NCBI RefSeq assembly: GCF_963966145.1
Contig: NC_091049.1
Span: 12,090,001-12,154,000 of the forward strand
Direction: 5' to 3'
Length of the DNA: 64,000 nucleotides
DNA from: Tenebrio molitor
Lineage: Eukaryota; Arthropoda; Insecta; Coleoptera; Tenebrionidae
Shown here: positions 30,881 to 41,509 of the stretch, in pieces
Layout: each line of letters starts with the position of its first letter
How positions within the stretch are numbered: position 1 is the stretch's first letter
Notes under the pieces: generated by a model
What the model saw: only the letters and a program-made list of their open reading frames with translations
The model's database searches: none
Told to the model about the DNA's origin: nothing
Position numbers and translations under genes: made by a program

Positions 30881-30899
30881 GAACTATTTTTTGCAAAAA

Positions 30900-31330
30900 C
30901 AAGTTTTAGCTCCAACAACTGTAGTGGCAGGTTTTGAAGCAGCCATCCACCAAAGTGTGACAGTAATTTGGGCGAATGTACGTGTCGTTGATGTAGATTT
31001 CATCTGTGTCAATCATGGTAAGTTATCTGTTCTATTTTCATCGAGTGTAACTTGACTGAGTACAACATACTTACATTTTAGGTGGCGCAAAATACAACAT
31101 CTTGGCCTTGCAACCGCATATAAGGACAAGGACTCTGAAATCGGGAAATTTTTAAGATACTGCTTTGGCTTGCCATTTCTCAATTTCAAAGATCTTGGAG
31201 ACTGCTTTGCTATTGATTTAGTTGTAATTCAACCCAGGAGTTTCAAACTGACTTTATTCGCAAATTATCTAGTACATACTGTGACGATTTTATCGGTCGG
31301 TAAAACCACCCGCAAATTCGTCCCCACTAA
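30900..31330. other. No recognised feature
   Basis: Mixed sequence behind the P-like relic. A possible short exon-like stretch at 31080-31200 is not assignable. Confidence 0.4.
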
Positions 31331-32400
31331 TTAGTGAAGAGCGCCGACGCAAAACCTGCAACGGAAGAACTCGCTCTCTTTTCCGTGCAAAAGTCCACCG
31401 AACAGCACATAGTACCGTTTCGCCGTGTTAAAATTTAGTGTCCGAGCGTTGAAGGAAATAACGTCCCGGAGGCGAATGTCAAAGGACCGATAAAGATTAA
31501 CCGGCGAAGGGATAGGCTCGCGATCCAATTAGGGATCGGAACCGGAATCGTCAAAAGACGGATAAATCGCGGTACTAAAGTTTGTCTAAACATAAGTGAA
31601 TTTTATGGTTTTAACATCTAAAGTACTTTATGAGGGATTTTAGGGTTGTTCACGACAAATCCATCACAACAGAATATTTAGCTACCCTGCCGTAAATTTT
31701 GCAAGGCGTGCCTGTCTTTGTTAAACGAAAAGCTGCAGATTTGGTTCTTGCCACTTTTACAACATCCCTCATAAAGTACTTTAGTTGTTAAAACCGTAAA
31801 ATTCACTTATGTTTAGACAAACTTTAGCGTCGCAAGTAAGTACGACCTCAAAACCAAAATAGCGGCTCTCGCAGCTAGAAAATGTTTACTGTTCAGCAAG
31901 GCGACCAGCAGGATTCAATTCAGGATTCAATTCTCATTCTCATTCTCATCTCAACGACTCTCCAGGACTTTCCTGTTCACCGTTTCACCTTCACCCAGCC
32001 ACACCACCTCGTGGAGACACCAACCCGGTAGAGTCCGGCCAGGGAGGAAGCGAGCCCCGACTCCGGAGGAGCTCCGCCGGCGACACAAATTTCTCTCGGA
32101 AACCAGGACGGTCTTCCTCGAGCCACATTCAAGGTCCCACTGAACCACGACTCGATCATCAAGTACCGGAAACGAGGAGTGACCAGTCCTGCGCGACATC
32201 GCACCCTGCGAGGTGCAGGAACCGGGCAAACCGCCCCTGTATATACCGGGCAGAAGTAAATGTTGTGTTGTCCCTCAAAAGTTTGTATCTCTCTCCCTTC
32301 CGCGCCCCAATCTGGACACCTGATTTGTGTTTTGTGGCCGGCCCGACCTTCTGGGTCTTTTGGGTCGTAATAATACTTATATACCAGAATCATCCAAGTT
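31260..32400. other. GC-rich island, unidentified (interrupted by a MITE)
   Basis: 31270-31560 and 31830-32400 are clearly richer in G+C than the surroundings and open in several frames, mainly on the minus strand (31951-32408). The frames look like by-products of composition: Arg/Ser/Gly/Pro-rich, no motif. The style resembles the GC-rich interior of the LTR element at 34468, so a leader or LTR of another retroelement is possible. I found no repeated ends. Confidence 0.35.
31575..31827. mobile_element. MITE with about 64-bp inverted repeats
   Basis: CTAAAGTTTGTCTAAACATA at 31575 and its complement ending 31827 match over about 64 bp with two mismatches. The centre (about 125 bp) is unrelated. 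The target duplication is not evident. Confidence 0.85.
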
Positions 32401-32479
32401 TCCACCACACATACATATGGGCTGAAGATACAAGTGATCTCAAAAGAACAACAAAAGAGAAAAACATCTGTTTGAACAT

Positions 32480-33048
32480 AGCAGAACTCGATTGTATCGA
32501 TTAATGCTAGAGATTGGATTTAAATGTTTAATAAGTGGCAATCGAAAAGCGTTGTGTGAACAGAAGCATGTGGTAATACTCAGGAAAACATTTTTACGGG
32601 AATATGTACGTCTTATGCATTCAAATGAGAATATTCAATTGTCTATTTACACGAAACTTAGATTTTCGCAAAAGGAAGTTTTAAACATTCTTGGGACGAC
32701 GGAAGTGGTAAATCCATTAAACACGCTGGATCTGTAATACAGCATCCAGACAGCTGACTTGCTGTATTCATCTACAAACAAAAGCAATAATTACCATGAC
32801 TCGATGAATGCTGAACTTTTTAAAAAACGGATAGAAACACAGCTTTTACTGGGCTCAATGTACCTTCCATGATTGTAATGGATAATACCTCCTACCATGC
32901 GGAAATACTGAATAAAACTCCAACTTCCAATTCGAAAAAAGCAGCTATTCAGAATTGGCTTAACACTAACAACATTCCATACGAGCAAGAAATTTTGAAA
33001 GGAGAACTTCTGGAAATTGTAAAGAACAACCGCAACGAAAAGGAATAA
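32480..33048 (+). pseudogene. IS630/Tc1-like transposase relic (family of 46165-46583)
   Basis: Frames read ALYRLMLEIGFKCLISGNRKALCE (32492 on), LREYVRLMHSNENIQL, then near 32870 VMDNTSYHAEILNKTPTS with the second catalytic Asp, and KKAAIQNWLNTNNIPYEQEILKGELLEIV. The AAIQ..LNTNNIPYE..(I/M)LK.E(L/V)LEIV part is shared with 46230-46320, so both are copies of one family. The C-terminal Glu/Asp block (LPPYHC..NPIEL) is absent here; pogo sequence follows instead. Confidence 0.7.
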
Positions 33049-33680
33049 TGCAACCGGCAGATGTAGCCGTATTTAAGCCTCTTAAGTTGGGATGAAAATA
33101 TGCTGTTAGGACTTGAAAGTATTAAAATTTTCCTAAAGAAGTCACCCGCTATACATTTGGATCAATTTTCAAAACCATTTTTGATCAATTTGCTACAGCG
33201 ACCACAATTCAAAATGGATTTAGAAAATTTGGTTTATTTCCTTTCAACAAAGATGATGTTGATTATACAAAATTTATTCCAAACAGAGCAATTAAAACAT
33301 CGGAAAATGCCCCAATTGATCATATCATAATACAAATAACATGGCGCTACAAATCATTGTATAACTTGTATAAAGTGTGGTTGGTCATAAAAAACGAAGA
33401 TAGTACCATTTCTAACATAGATATGGAGTCGGTCAACCAAAAGGCAGATGTTGACCATAATACATCTTTCACAGAAGAAATGATTATAGGTCCTCCAGGA
33501 ACTCCAAGACCTGAAAATTAAAGAAAGTTTAAGAGAGGTTTCACCAGTTCTACAAGCACACAGTATGAAATCCCTGAAGATGTCAATAGGAATTATTATG
33601 AGACCAAGAAAAGAAAACGAATTTTCAACTACGGACACCATTCAAGAGATGTTTGATATTCCCTAATGATAGCGCTTTAG
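33046..33680 (+). pseudogene. pogo/Tigger-like (DDE_1) transposase, C-terminal piece
   Basis: It opens with MQPADVAVFKPLK, the block that follows the last catalytic residue in pogo/jerky proteins. A stop follows, then SIFKTIFDQFATATTIQNGFRKFGLFPFNKDDVDYTKFI, the usual linker, and a basic PRPEN...RKRIF stretch. Three shifts or stops. The catalytic piece appears after it (33653-33990), out of normal order. Confidence 0.7.
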
Positions 33681-33990
33681 AAAGGAAAGCTCCAAAACGC
33701 AAACGAAAAATATTTCCTGCAGTTGTGTCAAGTGAAAATTATCGTGAATATTATGAAGATGAAATGGATAAGAAGTTGCTTCCAACCAAAAAAGATCCAG
33801 TGCTGTTGATTGATAATCACGCGACACATTGCACACTAGAAGCTTATTCTTTTTGCATAGAAAATGGAATTGTTATTGTGAGGATACCGTCACACACATC
33901 ACACCGCCTGCAACCCTTAGACGTTTCCCTTTACTTCGGTTTGAAAACCTCAACAAGACACTATCACTTTCCACAAAAAACTTTATTTAA
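33653..33990 (+). pseudogene. pogo/Tigger-like (DDE_1) catalytic piece
   Basis: After an 'APKRKRKIF' basic start, the frame reads DPVLLIDNHATHCTLEAYSF (the LL.DNH..H core with a catalytic Asp) and VRIPSHTSHRLQPLDVSLY, the block with the last catalytic Asp in pogo proteins. SEN/YREYYEDE near the start belongs to the tail that normally precedes the stop of such proteins, so two pieces or copies are joined here. It may or may not be the same element as 33046-33680. Confidence 0.7.
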
Positions 33991-34222
33991 GTCAAAAAAA
34001 ATATATATATTGACGATAAACTTCTGCAGATTGTAGAAGACGTGGGTTTTCGAGAGTTTTCTAAAGCTCTAAAACCTTCTTACACCCTACCAAGTCGAAA
34101 ATTTCTTTCTCAAACATTATTACCAGCAAAATTCATGGAAATTCATCAAAAATCCAAAGATTTGATTAAAGATGACATTTATGTGACTCTTACAACTGAT
34201 TGCTGGACGTCGTGTAAGCTAT
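33990..34222 (+). pseudogene. hAT transposase fragment (ZBED-like), N-terminal core
   Basis: Reads VEDVGFREFSKALKPSYTLP, then SRKFLSQTLLPAKFMEIHQ and YVTLTTDCWTSCKL. The same block is at 44460-44650 (VEDLGFRAYNKALNPSYTLP; TLTTDCWTSCN), so both are copies of one hAT group. Asp in TTDCWTS is the first catalytic residue. Confidence 0.75.
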
Positions 34223-34467
34223 GAGAGGACAAAGAAAATACACTCCATTAATGAGGTAATTTGCTTAAACACTACACTTTTATTCAACGAAGGCATATAC
34301 CTACGGTAGAACAGTTTGGGGAAATATTCTGTCTCATCCTTCAACCACAACCAACCACTGGTATAGAATTAGTATAGTATAAGTATTAACGGTACTCCTG
34401 GTTTCACCAATGGCATTAAATTGAAGGTTGCGGACAATAAAAATAAAGGGAAGAACACAATACCTAT

Positions 34468-34812
34468 TGTTACCCGTGGGTCGTTTGGGTGCCCGGGTGG
34501 TCTAAAACTACCCCCGCTCGTTCTTTTGCCACATTTGGTCCAACTTTCTAAAAATAGTCGACGCCGGCCGGAAACGGCACGGCACTTCTTTACCTGCCCT
34601 TGGAAGAGAAGGTTGTTTCTTTAGTGCTCCTCTCCCTTAGACAAAAGACTGCCTGACGGTCCGGGTAAACCGGCTGGTGTACGAAACGGCCATCTTCTTC
34701 GACGGGGTGCATTTGCTACCCCGGCGTTAAAACGGCATCGGTCAACAAATCTCGACACCGGCCCCGAAGATGGACTCGACAGTTCGACCGCTCCAGGGGG
34801 CCGGTGGTAACA
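34468..34812 (+). repeat. 5' LTR of the TRIM-like element
   Basis: Starts TGTTACCCGTGGGTCGTTTG and ends GCCGGTGGTAACA. It is GC-rich. No clear TATA box. Confidence 0.93.
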
Positions 34813-34815
34813 TAA

Positions 34816-34833
34816 TGGCGCCCAACGTGGGGC
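34816..34833 (+). other. Primer-binding site for tRNA-Lys
   Basis: TGGCGCCCAACGTGGGGC matches the 3' 18 nucleotides of tRNA-Lys(1,2)-type primers in complement, beginning 3 bp after the LTR. Confidence 0.85.
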
Positions 34834-35950
34834 TCTCCTCCGACAAGGCGTCGGAGAGCCCAAATCCCCGACCGATGCCAACGTCCCGGGTAGCAGGAAG
34901 CCGTCCCGTCCGTCAAGAAGAGTCAGACGTGAAGAAGAAGTCGTGGGTCAGCCGCTGCTCATCGTAGATCCTTTCAGCTGCCCATCGTGTCCAGGACTCG
35001 GCCGGATCGTCAAGCCAGTCGCCCGGAGGGAGAGGAGTCACACCTACACCACCAAGGAGCCAGAGGATGGTGAGTTGAACCCCAGGGCCCGTTCGACTCC
35101 GTCTCCGGTCAGGCCTTCAAGTCCGACGGCCAGCCCAGACAGTTCTCGGTGCTGGCGTGTCAAAGGTCGACCGTCGAGACACCTGGTTCCTCCACCACCA
35201 GCCTGCACGTCGGAAGAGGATCCGTGAGGACGCCGCCGTTCCCAGCCGTCGGTCGTCCCCGCTAGGACGTCACCCCGGGGCCGCTGAGTCCCCGAGCCAC
35301 CACAGCCGCCACCGAGGGTCCCACGTCCGCCCCAAGGAGCCAACGGTTGGAGCCCACAGCGCCCATGGACATCGACTCCGGCGTACCAGAGACAGGTGTG
35401 TGTGCCCCCTTTTGTGCGCGTCCCCAACAACGGTTTTGTGCGTGTTTCGCGGAACGTGTCGTTTTCCGAGTGGCGATGCCGTCCGGGCCGTGCGACAGCC
35501 CCTCAACTAGTGCACGGAGGCGACGACCGGGGGCCCGATAATGAGCAACTCTGTCGCTGCGCTTCCCGCATCCTCGCCCAAACGCCATCGAGGAGGTCAT
35601 CCACCAGGCCAGTTCCGGCTTCCCGGGATTCAGAGGGACCCGCTGAGAAGTCGGACCCCCTGCAGCTCGTGACAGGCTTCACCACCATCGAAGACGGCGC
35701 ACCGTGAAGCCCACAATGTCCCGGACCTACAGGCCATAGCGTTCGGCGACACCCAGACGCGCTCGGCACCACCATCTTGTGCCATTGTTAATTTTAAGTT
35801 TTTTTTGTTTTAATTTTACTTTTGGGTTTGTCTCATTTTTTTTTCCATCTTTTGTTGTGTCGTTTTCATGTGTCCTTTTGTGTTCTTTGAATAAAGAAAA
35901 GGTGCCGGCTGAAGCCGGCGTCGACGATTATGAAAGTTGGGCCTCCGGAG
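34834..35950 (+). other. Interior of the TRIM-like element
   Basis: GC-rich and open in many frames on both strands, none with a recognisable retroviral domain. One frame (from 34943) has a Cys pair and His residues (FSCPSCPGLG; RSHTYTT), but no proper zinc knuckle. A pyrimidine-rich part (35790-35890) and AATAAAG at 35889 precede the purine tract. I take it as non-coding or a gag remnant. Confidence 0.5.
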
Positions 35951-35960
35951 GGGGAGAGTG
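35948..35960 (+). other. Polypurine tract
   Basis: GGAGGGGGAGAGTG lies directly before the right LTR, where plus-strand priming occurs. Confidence 0.7.
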
Positions 35961-36305
35961 TGTTACCCGTGGGTCGTTTGGGTGCCTGGGTGGTCTAAAA
36001 CTACCCCCGCTCGTTCTTTTGCCACATTTGGTCCAACTTTCTAAAAATAGTCGACGCCGGCCGGAAACGGCACGGCACTTCTTTACCTGCCCTCGGAAGA
36101 GAAGGTTGTTTCTTTAGTGCTCCTCTCCCTTAGACAAAAGACTGCCTGACGGTCCGGGTAAACCGGCTGGTGTACGAAACGGCCATCTTCTTCGACGGGG
36201 TGCATTTGCTACCCCGGCGTTAAAACGGCATCGGTCAACAAATCTCGACACCGGCCCCGAAGATGGACTCGACAGTTCGACCGCTCCAGGGGGCCGGTGG
36301 TAACA
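35961..36305 (+). repeat. 3' LTR of the TRIM-like element
   Basis: Same length as the 5' LTR. The differences I see are C/T in GGTGC(C/T)(C)GGG and T/C in GCCCT(T/C)GGAAG. Confidence 0.93.
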
Positions 36306-36843
36306 CTATGCAAGATAATTGTTGATGAGATGGCCATAAGACAACAACTTTTATTTAATAACAATAAATTTTACGGCACTGTGGAATTTGGCACTGATCA
36401 CAGCGAAGATGTAGACAATGTTCCATTGGCAAAAGAGACACTGGCATTTATGGCTGTTGGAATTAATGATTCTTGGAAAATTCCTGTTGGGTATTTCCTA
36501 ATTAATGGATTACCTGGCAAAAAACGACCTATGCTTTTAAAACAATGCGTTGAACTTTTGCGCGATACAGGAGTCATTATAAGTTCTGTAACATTTGATG
36601 GTACAGCCTCTAATTTGTCAATGGTTACAGGTCTTGGAGCTAATTTTGCATTTGGGACCCCTAGTTTTCAACCATATTTCCAAATTCAACCAAGTAGTAG
36701 TAACATGTTTTTTTATATCTGTCATGTGATAAAATTAATCGGTAATTGTTTAGACGAAAGAAAAATTATTTATCCTCCTGATGGTGTGATCGATTGGAGA
36801 TATTTCGAAAGTCTTCACACATTACAAAAAATAGGTCTCAATT
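36306..36843 (+). pseudogene. P-superfamily transposase, catalytic fragment
   Basis: TGCAAGATAATT onward reads CKIIVDEMAIRQQLLF with the first catalytic Asp (DEM), then LAFMAVGINDSWKIPVGYF, VIISSVTFDGTASNLSMV with the second catalytic Asp, SSSNMFFYICHVIKLIGN where DP.H is usual, and VIDWRYFESLHTLQKI before TAG. The TRIM-like element inserted a few codons upstream. About 180 codons without a break, so it is one of the better-kept P-like pieces. The next P-like piece starts again at an N-terminus. Confidence 0.8.
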
Positions 36844-36959
36844 AGCAAATAAACCCACAAGCAAAATGAAAGTCAAACTTGCTCACTGGTCAGAGACAGT
36901 GAGCTGTGAAAAATCTGTTGCTTTTAAAATGTCGACCAATATGACAACAAACGGCCTCT

Positions 36960-38205
36960 AACTAATAAAGAACTTGAAGAAATTCTTGCATCTAGTGATA
37001 GTGACTGTGAACTTGTTGATTTTCACTTTCAGCACACCTCGAGAGAAAACGGAAAGCTCCCCTCAAAAGAAGTCTACTACCATCTTCTAGTAAACATCTG
37101 ACAATATCAACTTCAATAACTGAGACCTCTCTAGAACAAACATTGGATCTTTCTCATGGGGAATGTACCTCGCAGTCTGCATTAAATTCAAAAATGAATT
37201 CTAGTTCCGATACCTATATTGAGAACACAAGTCTGGAAAACTTTACCAGAGAACGGTTGGCTATGTATGCCAAATTATTACAACGTAAAATAAGCTCCTT
37301 ACGACAATATAAAAACAAGTTTAAAGCTTGTTTGACACGATGCTAAATTTTGTAGAAAATTTGTTAGAAAATGAGAGAGACCCTCGACAGGACCAATGAA
37401 CGATCAGGATCATAGTCAGATCCTGACCGTTCATTGGTCCTCTCTCATTTCCTAACAAATTTACTACAAAATTTAGCATCGTGTCACACAGCCTTAAGTG
37501 TGCCAAATTAAAAATTAAACATTTGGAACAACAACTTGAAGAAAATAAAAGTGAAAATGCTGCACTTTTTAATAAATTATTCAATCAAAACCAAATACTC
37601 GCCTTCAAGAAGAAGAAAAATAAAAAATTAACCAAATTTATGAAATGGAGCAATGATACTCTCTAAGGCCCTGAAATTAAAATTTGCTTGTGGAAGTTCA
37701 GTGTATGAAAAACTGCTGAAACAAAATTTTCCTTATCCTTCAGTTCGAACATTACAAAGACGACTGAAAAGATTGAAATTTGACAGTTGTATTTTAACCA
37801 ATGTGTTCAACTTTTTGAACATCAAAATTGAATCTTTCAATGAAATACAAAAAGATTGTGTTCTTGTACTTGACGAAATGGCCATAACACCAGGTAAATG
37901 TTATGATACGTCCATGAGTATGCATTTTGGAGACATTACTCTTCCCTTACATGCAGGGATAGCAACTTATGCATTAGTATTTATGCCAATTTAGCAGGGA
38001 CTAATAGTAGATGGAAACAAATGGTGGCCAATTATTTCACAGGAAATTCTGTGCCTGGGTCCGTTTTTCAAACTATAATCTACTCAATTTTTGAAAAAGC
38101 AGCTGAAATAAAGTTAAATATAATTTTAATTAAATCAGACATGGGAGCCTGTAACCAAGCGCTGTGGAAAAAATGCAAGTGGGTGAGGGCCGACACAAAG
38201 TGATA
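36960..38205 (+). pseudogene. P-superfamily transposase, N-terminal and catalytic part, split by a MITE
   Basis: Frames: 36960-37140 (SSDSDCELVDFHFQHTS), 37143-37324 (ENFTRERLAMYAKLLQRKI), then after the MITE CAKLKIKHLEQQLEENKSEN, a coiled coil of the type found after the THAP finger. 37653-37994 has YPSVRTLQRRLKRLKFD (the helix-turn-helix-like block) and CVLVLDEMAITPGK (first Asp). It continues in another frame to 38203 with AGTNSRWKQMVANYFTG and IILIKSDMGACNQALWKKC (second Asp). The end is lost at about 38205. The THAP finger itself is not seen. Confidence 0.8.
37325..37493. mobile_element. Palindromic MITE, 169 bp, TTAA duplication
   Basis: Flanked by TTAA at 37321-37324 and 37494-37497. 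The arms fold back almost end to end: GCTTGTTTGACACGATGC...  pairs with ...GCATCGTGTCACACAGCC. Removing element plus one TTAA restores KNKFKCAKLKIKH in the host P-like ORF. The TTAA target and the precise restoration point to a piggyBac-mobilised element. A truncated copy lies at 11056-11205. Confidence 0.9.
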
Positions 38206-38677
38206 AAATAGTTATTTGTACAACGAGATAGGATAGGAAAAGTGAGTTTTTTCCGTACGAGATGCGGGATTTTTAATCGAGACGATGTCAGGCGAGAATT
38301 CACAATATCACCAGGCAGTGTTTGTTCAAATAATGCAATAATGTTATACCTAGTACATATTTTATAATAAATAAAATAATTGTTGATATTCATTTGTTTT
38401 ACTTTTCCTAGCCGAAATGAATAAGAAAATGTAACAGTTTTCGATACCGAATTAGTTAAAATTATATCAGCAATTCTACAGATTCTACGAAAAAAGTTTA
38501 TAAAGGGCGTCTCAGCTAAGACTTTCGAACCTAATATCCAACGGATTTTTGTGAAATTTAAAATGCAGATATCTTAGACGGTGAAGAGTAAAATCTCATT
38601 TATGCAATAACCCAAGTCTTAAAAACGTAATTCTTACATGCATTTTTAAAATGATTTAATCAGTTAAAATTTATATA
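38206..38677. other. No recognised feature
   Basis: AT-rich. The P-like coding signal stops abruptly at about 38205. Confidence 0.5.
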
Positions 38678-38848
38678 CAGGGTGATTTACGAGGAATAAT
38701 GAGCCCGACGGAATAGAAAATGCAACCCACAATACATTGCAACAAAAAGCCGGACATCGAAGCGGTAAATGTGCGGGTTTTTCTCCTGATGAATTGCGGG
38801 TTGCATTTTCTATTCCGTCGGGCTCATTATTCCTCGTAAATCACCTTG
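38678..38848. mobile_element. Mariner-like MITE, 171 bp, 53-bp inverted repeats
   Basis: CAGGGTGATTTACGAGGAAT at 38678 is mirrored at 38848 over about 53 bp with one mismatch. TA flanks both ends (38676-38677 and 38849-38850). The CAGGGTG end is common among insect mariner-type MITEs. Confidence 0.9.
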
Positions 38849-39380
38849 TATAAAAATTGAACGTCAATATAAAAATGCTGTAAGTAGAAACTCGTCCTTG
38901 AAAGACGTCTGGTTTGCAAGAAAAAAGAAAAAAAACTGTGTTAAACGTGGCTGCAGATACAAAAATGTAGACGCGTATGAAACAAACGCGCACTATCGCC
39001 GAATTTTAGTCACCCCTCTTCGCACAAACGCAGGTGATATATTTGACGTTTATTTTTCTATCCCTGCAAACACTTACAAAGTTAAAGACAACATTTGGAC
39101 GTAATTTATTATACTGGATGCTTTAATTTTTCCATAGAGGACTAAAACACAATCGGGATATTTTAGTAAGGTAATTTAGTTCACGTACGTTTCCTGTGTC
39201 TTCAAATAAATTGACGACTCTCTGAACCTTAAATTTTGTAAAGCCTAATTTGGATAGTGTTCCACAAGAAAATTACACCAGCACAGGTCTATTGTTAGCG
39301 ACGCCGAAGATTGTCGGCTCTCGGGACAAGTCGCGAGTAGCAGCGTGTCTCTGTCCCAATCGTCGATGCTGGAAACCCAG
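38849..39380. other. No recognised gene
   Basis: A 68-codon frame at 38898-39104 (KKKKNCVKRGCRYKNVD start, later FDVYFSIPANTYKV) has no known relative to me and no context. The rest is mixed sequence up to the hAT end. Confidence 0.4.
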
Positions 39381-39839
39381 CCACGTAGCTATAGGTGGGC
39401 CAGGGTGGGCCTGGCCTACCCCAAAATTTTGAGGCCCACCCGTGTGCCCACTTCGGAAAACTTAAGATACATATGGAAGTTTTGAAAGAAAAATAAACTA
39501 ATTAGTCATTTACGATAAAAGTGTGATAACTTTAACAAATTGCAATAATATGCAAGAATCTACCGCACACAAATGTATTAAGTAGTTGGTATCCGATTTC
39601 ATTTCTTCCTTATCGAGGCTGACTAATTCGGCTCAACAAAAATTGGTTCCGATTACGTACTGTCGAATTTGCAGTTTTATGAAATGGTTCCACGAAGTTT
39701 GTATTATATTTATCTTTATGGTCAATGACTAAGACTGTTTTCGTCTTTTAGTCTTAGTGTAGTCGAATATTGAGAAGTAACTCGGTTACGGCGCGCTTTT
39801 CTTCGTAGTCTTATTCGTTGTTTAAAATTTTCTTGAAAA

Positions 39840-41468
39840 ATGAGTGGTAAGCGAACTCTGCACGACTATTTTTCTTCTGGTAAGAAGCAAAAAATTAGTG
39901 ATGATGAAAGTCCAGTTAAAGATGAATTACAACAACCATCGACTTCTCGTACGAGTACGATTCCAGTAGAATGTCCCGTAATAACTGAAGTAAAATTAAA
40001 ATCTGATTCTGATTTTGATTCGGGTGACGATTCTATTGCCAATGATTTTTCATCTGAAACCGATCTGAATGATGACGATGATGAAAAATCAGAATCAATC
40101 GAATTTACCGAATGGTTACGTCGTGGGAACGAGTATAGCGCTACCTCAAATGCAGAAAAGGATGTTAACACTAAAAAGTCACCTGGACCAGCTGATCTTT
40201 CCCAAAGTCCTGAAGATGAACCCAAACAACCCGAATTAATATTATTTCCTCGTACAAAATTTGGTAATAAACAAAGACAGTTCAGCAGCGCTTGGTACAA
40301 ACTCTATCCAACTTGGTTAGAATACAGGGTATTATGTGACGCCGCGTTTTGTTTTGTGTGCAGATATTTCTCGGTTAATCCCCCTGAGGTGTTTGTTAGT
40401 ACCGGATTTAAAAACTGGAAAAGGGCCTTGGAAAGAGATTCTGGATTCAAAAAACATGAGGTCAGCATGGAACATAAAAATTGCCATTTAAAGTGGATCA
40501 ATTATTCTAAAATAAGAGCAAACGCTGAAACTTCGGTTATGAGTCAAGTTAACGAGGCTCATAGAGCATTGGTAGAAGAAAACAAAGCATATATGACAAT
40601 TGTCATTGATATTCTAATTTATACTGCAACACAAAATATTGCTCAAAGAGGAAACCGAGAAAATCTGGAGAGCTCCAATCGTGGTAACTTTTTGGAATTA
40701 TTGGATTTGTTTGCAAAGCATAATCTGGTTGTGAAAAAAAAAATTTTTGAAGAAGTTTCAAGAAATGCAAAATACACCAGTGCTCAAGTACAAAACGAGA
40801 TTTTGTTTATTTGCTCCAAAATGATATTGGATAAAATAAGTGACGAGATTAGACGGGCCTCATGCTTTGCACTAATGTGTGATGAAACAAAAGACATTTC
40901 TAAGACGGAACAGATATCAGTGGTAATCCGATATTATTTAGATGGAACAATTTATGAAAGGTTTATTGGTTTTAGAGCAGCAAAAAATTTGGACGCTAAA
41001 TCATTACTATCATATATCAAAGAACTTTTAAACCAATGTGGTGTGGATATGCAAAAGTGTATTGCCCAAACTTATGACGGTGCTAGTGTAATAAGTGGCC
41101 GTGTAAAAGGTGTACAAAAACTTTTTCGCGACGAAGTTCCTAGAGCAATATATGTACATTGCTATAATCACAGATAAACCTGATCACTGTGGATATTTGC
41201 AAAAACCTCTCTCACGGTAAATTATTTTTTGACTTTTTGGAAACTCTGTTTTTATGTCTGGTTCTGCAGTCCACAGTCAATTTATTGAAACTCAACGACA
41301 AATTAATCCTGAAAAGAAACCTGTTGAACTAAAAAGAATTTGTTACACAAGATGGACCGCACAAGTTCATGCTTATTCGGCAATTAAAACTCTAGTTACA
41401 GAAATTCTAGTTTTTTTTAAACAAATTAATTGCAGACAAGAGTGATCGATCCGCAGAAGCTATTGGAA

Positions 41469-41509
<41 letters not shown>

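Larger units (their letters stand above)
34468..36305 (+). mobile_element. Small LTR retrotransposon (TRIM-like), 1838 bp
   Basis: Two 345-bp LTRs (34468-34812 and 35961-36305, both TG...CA) differ at only two positions that I can find. A primer-binding site for tRNA-Lys starts three bases inside. A purine tract precedes the right LTR. CTAT flanks both ends (34464-34467 and 36306-36309), a 4-bp target duplication. The 1.15-kb interior encodes no protease, RT, RNase H or integrase, so it must have used proteins from another element. The near-identical LTRs indicate recent insertion. Confidence 0.93.

Noticed and set aside
31951..32408. Two minus-strand frames of 92 and 143 codons
   Set aside because: Same cause: a GC-rich island. 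No motif, no start context, no splice logic.
35044..35775. Several long overlapping frames on both strands
   Set aside because: They arise from GC-rich sequence with few stops inside the TRIM-like element. They are low-complexity (Arg/Pro/Ser) and no domain is seen.
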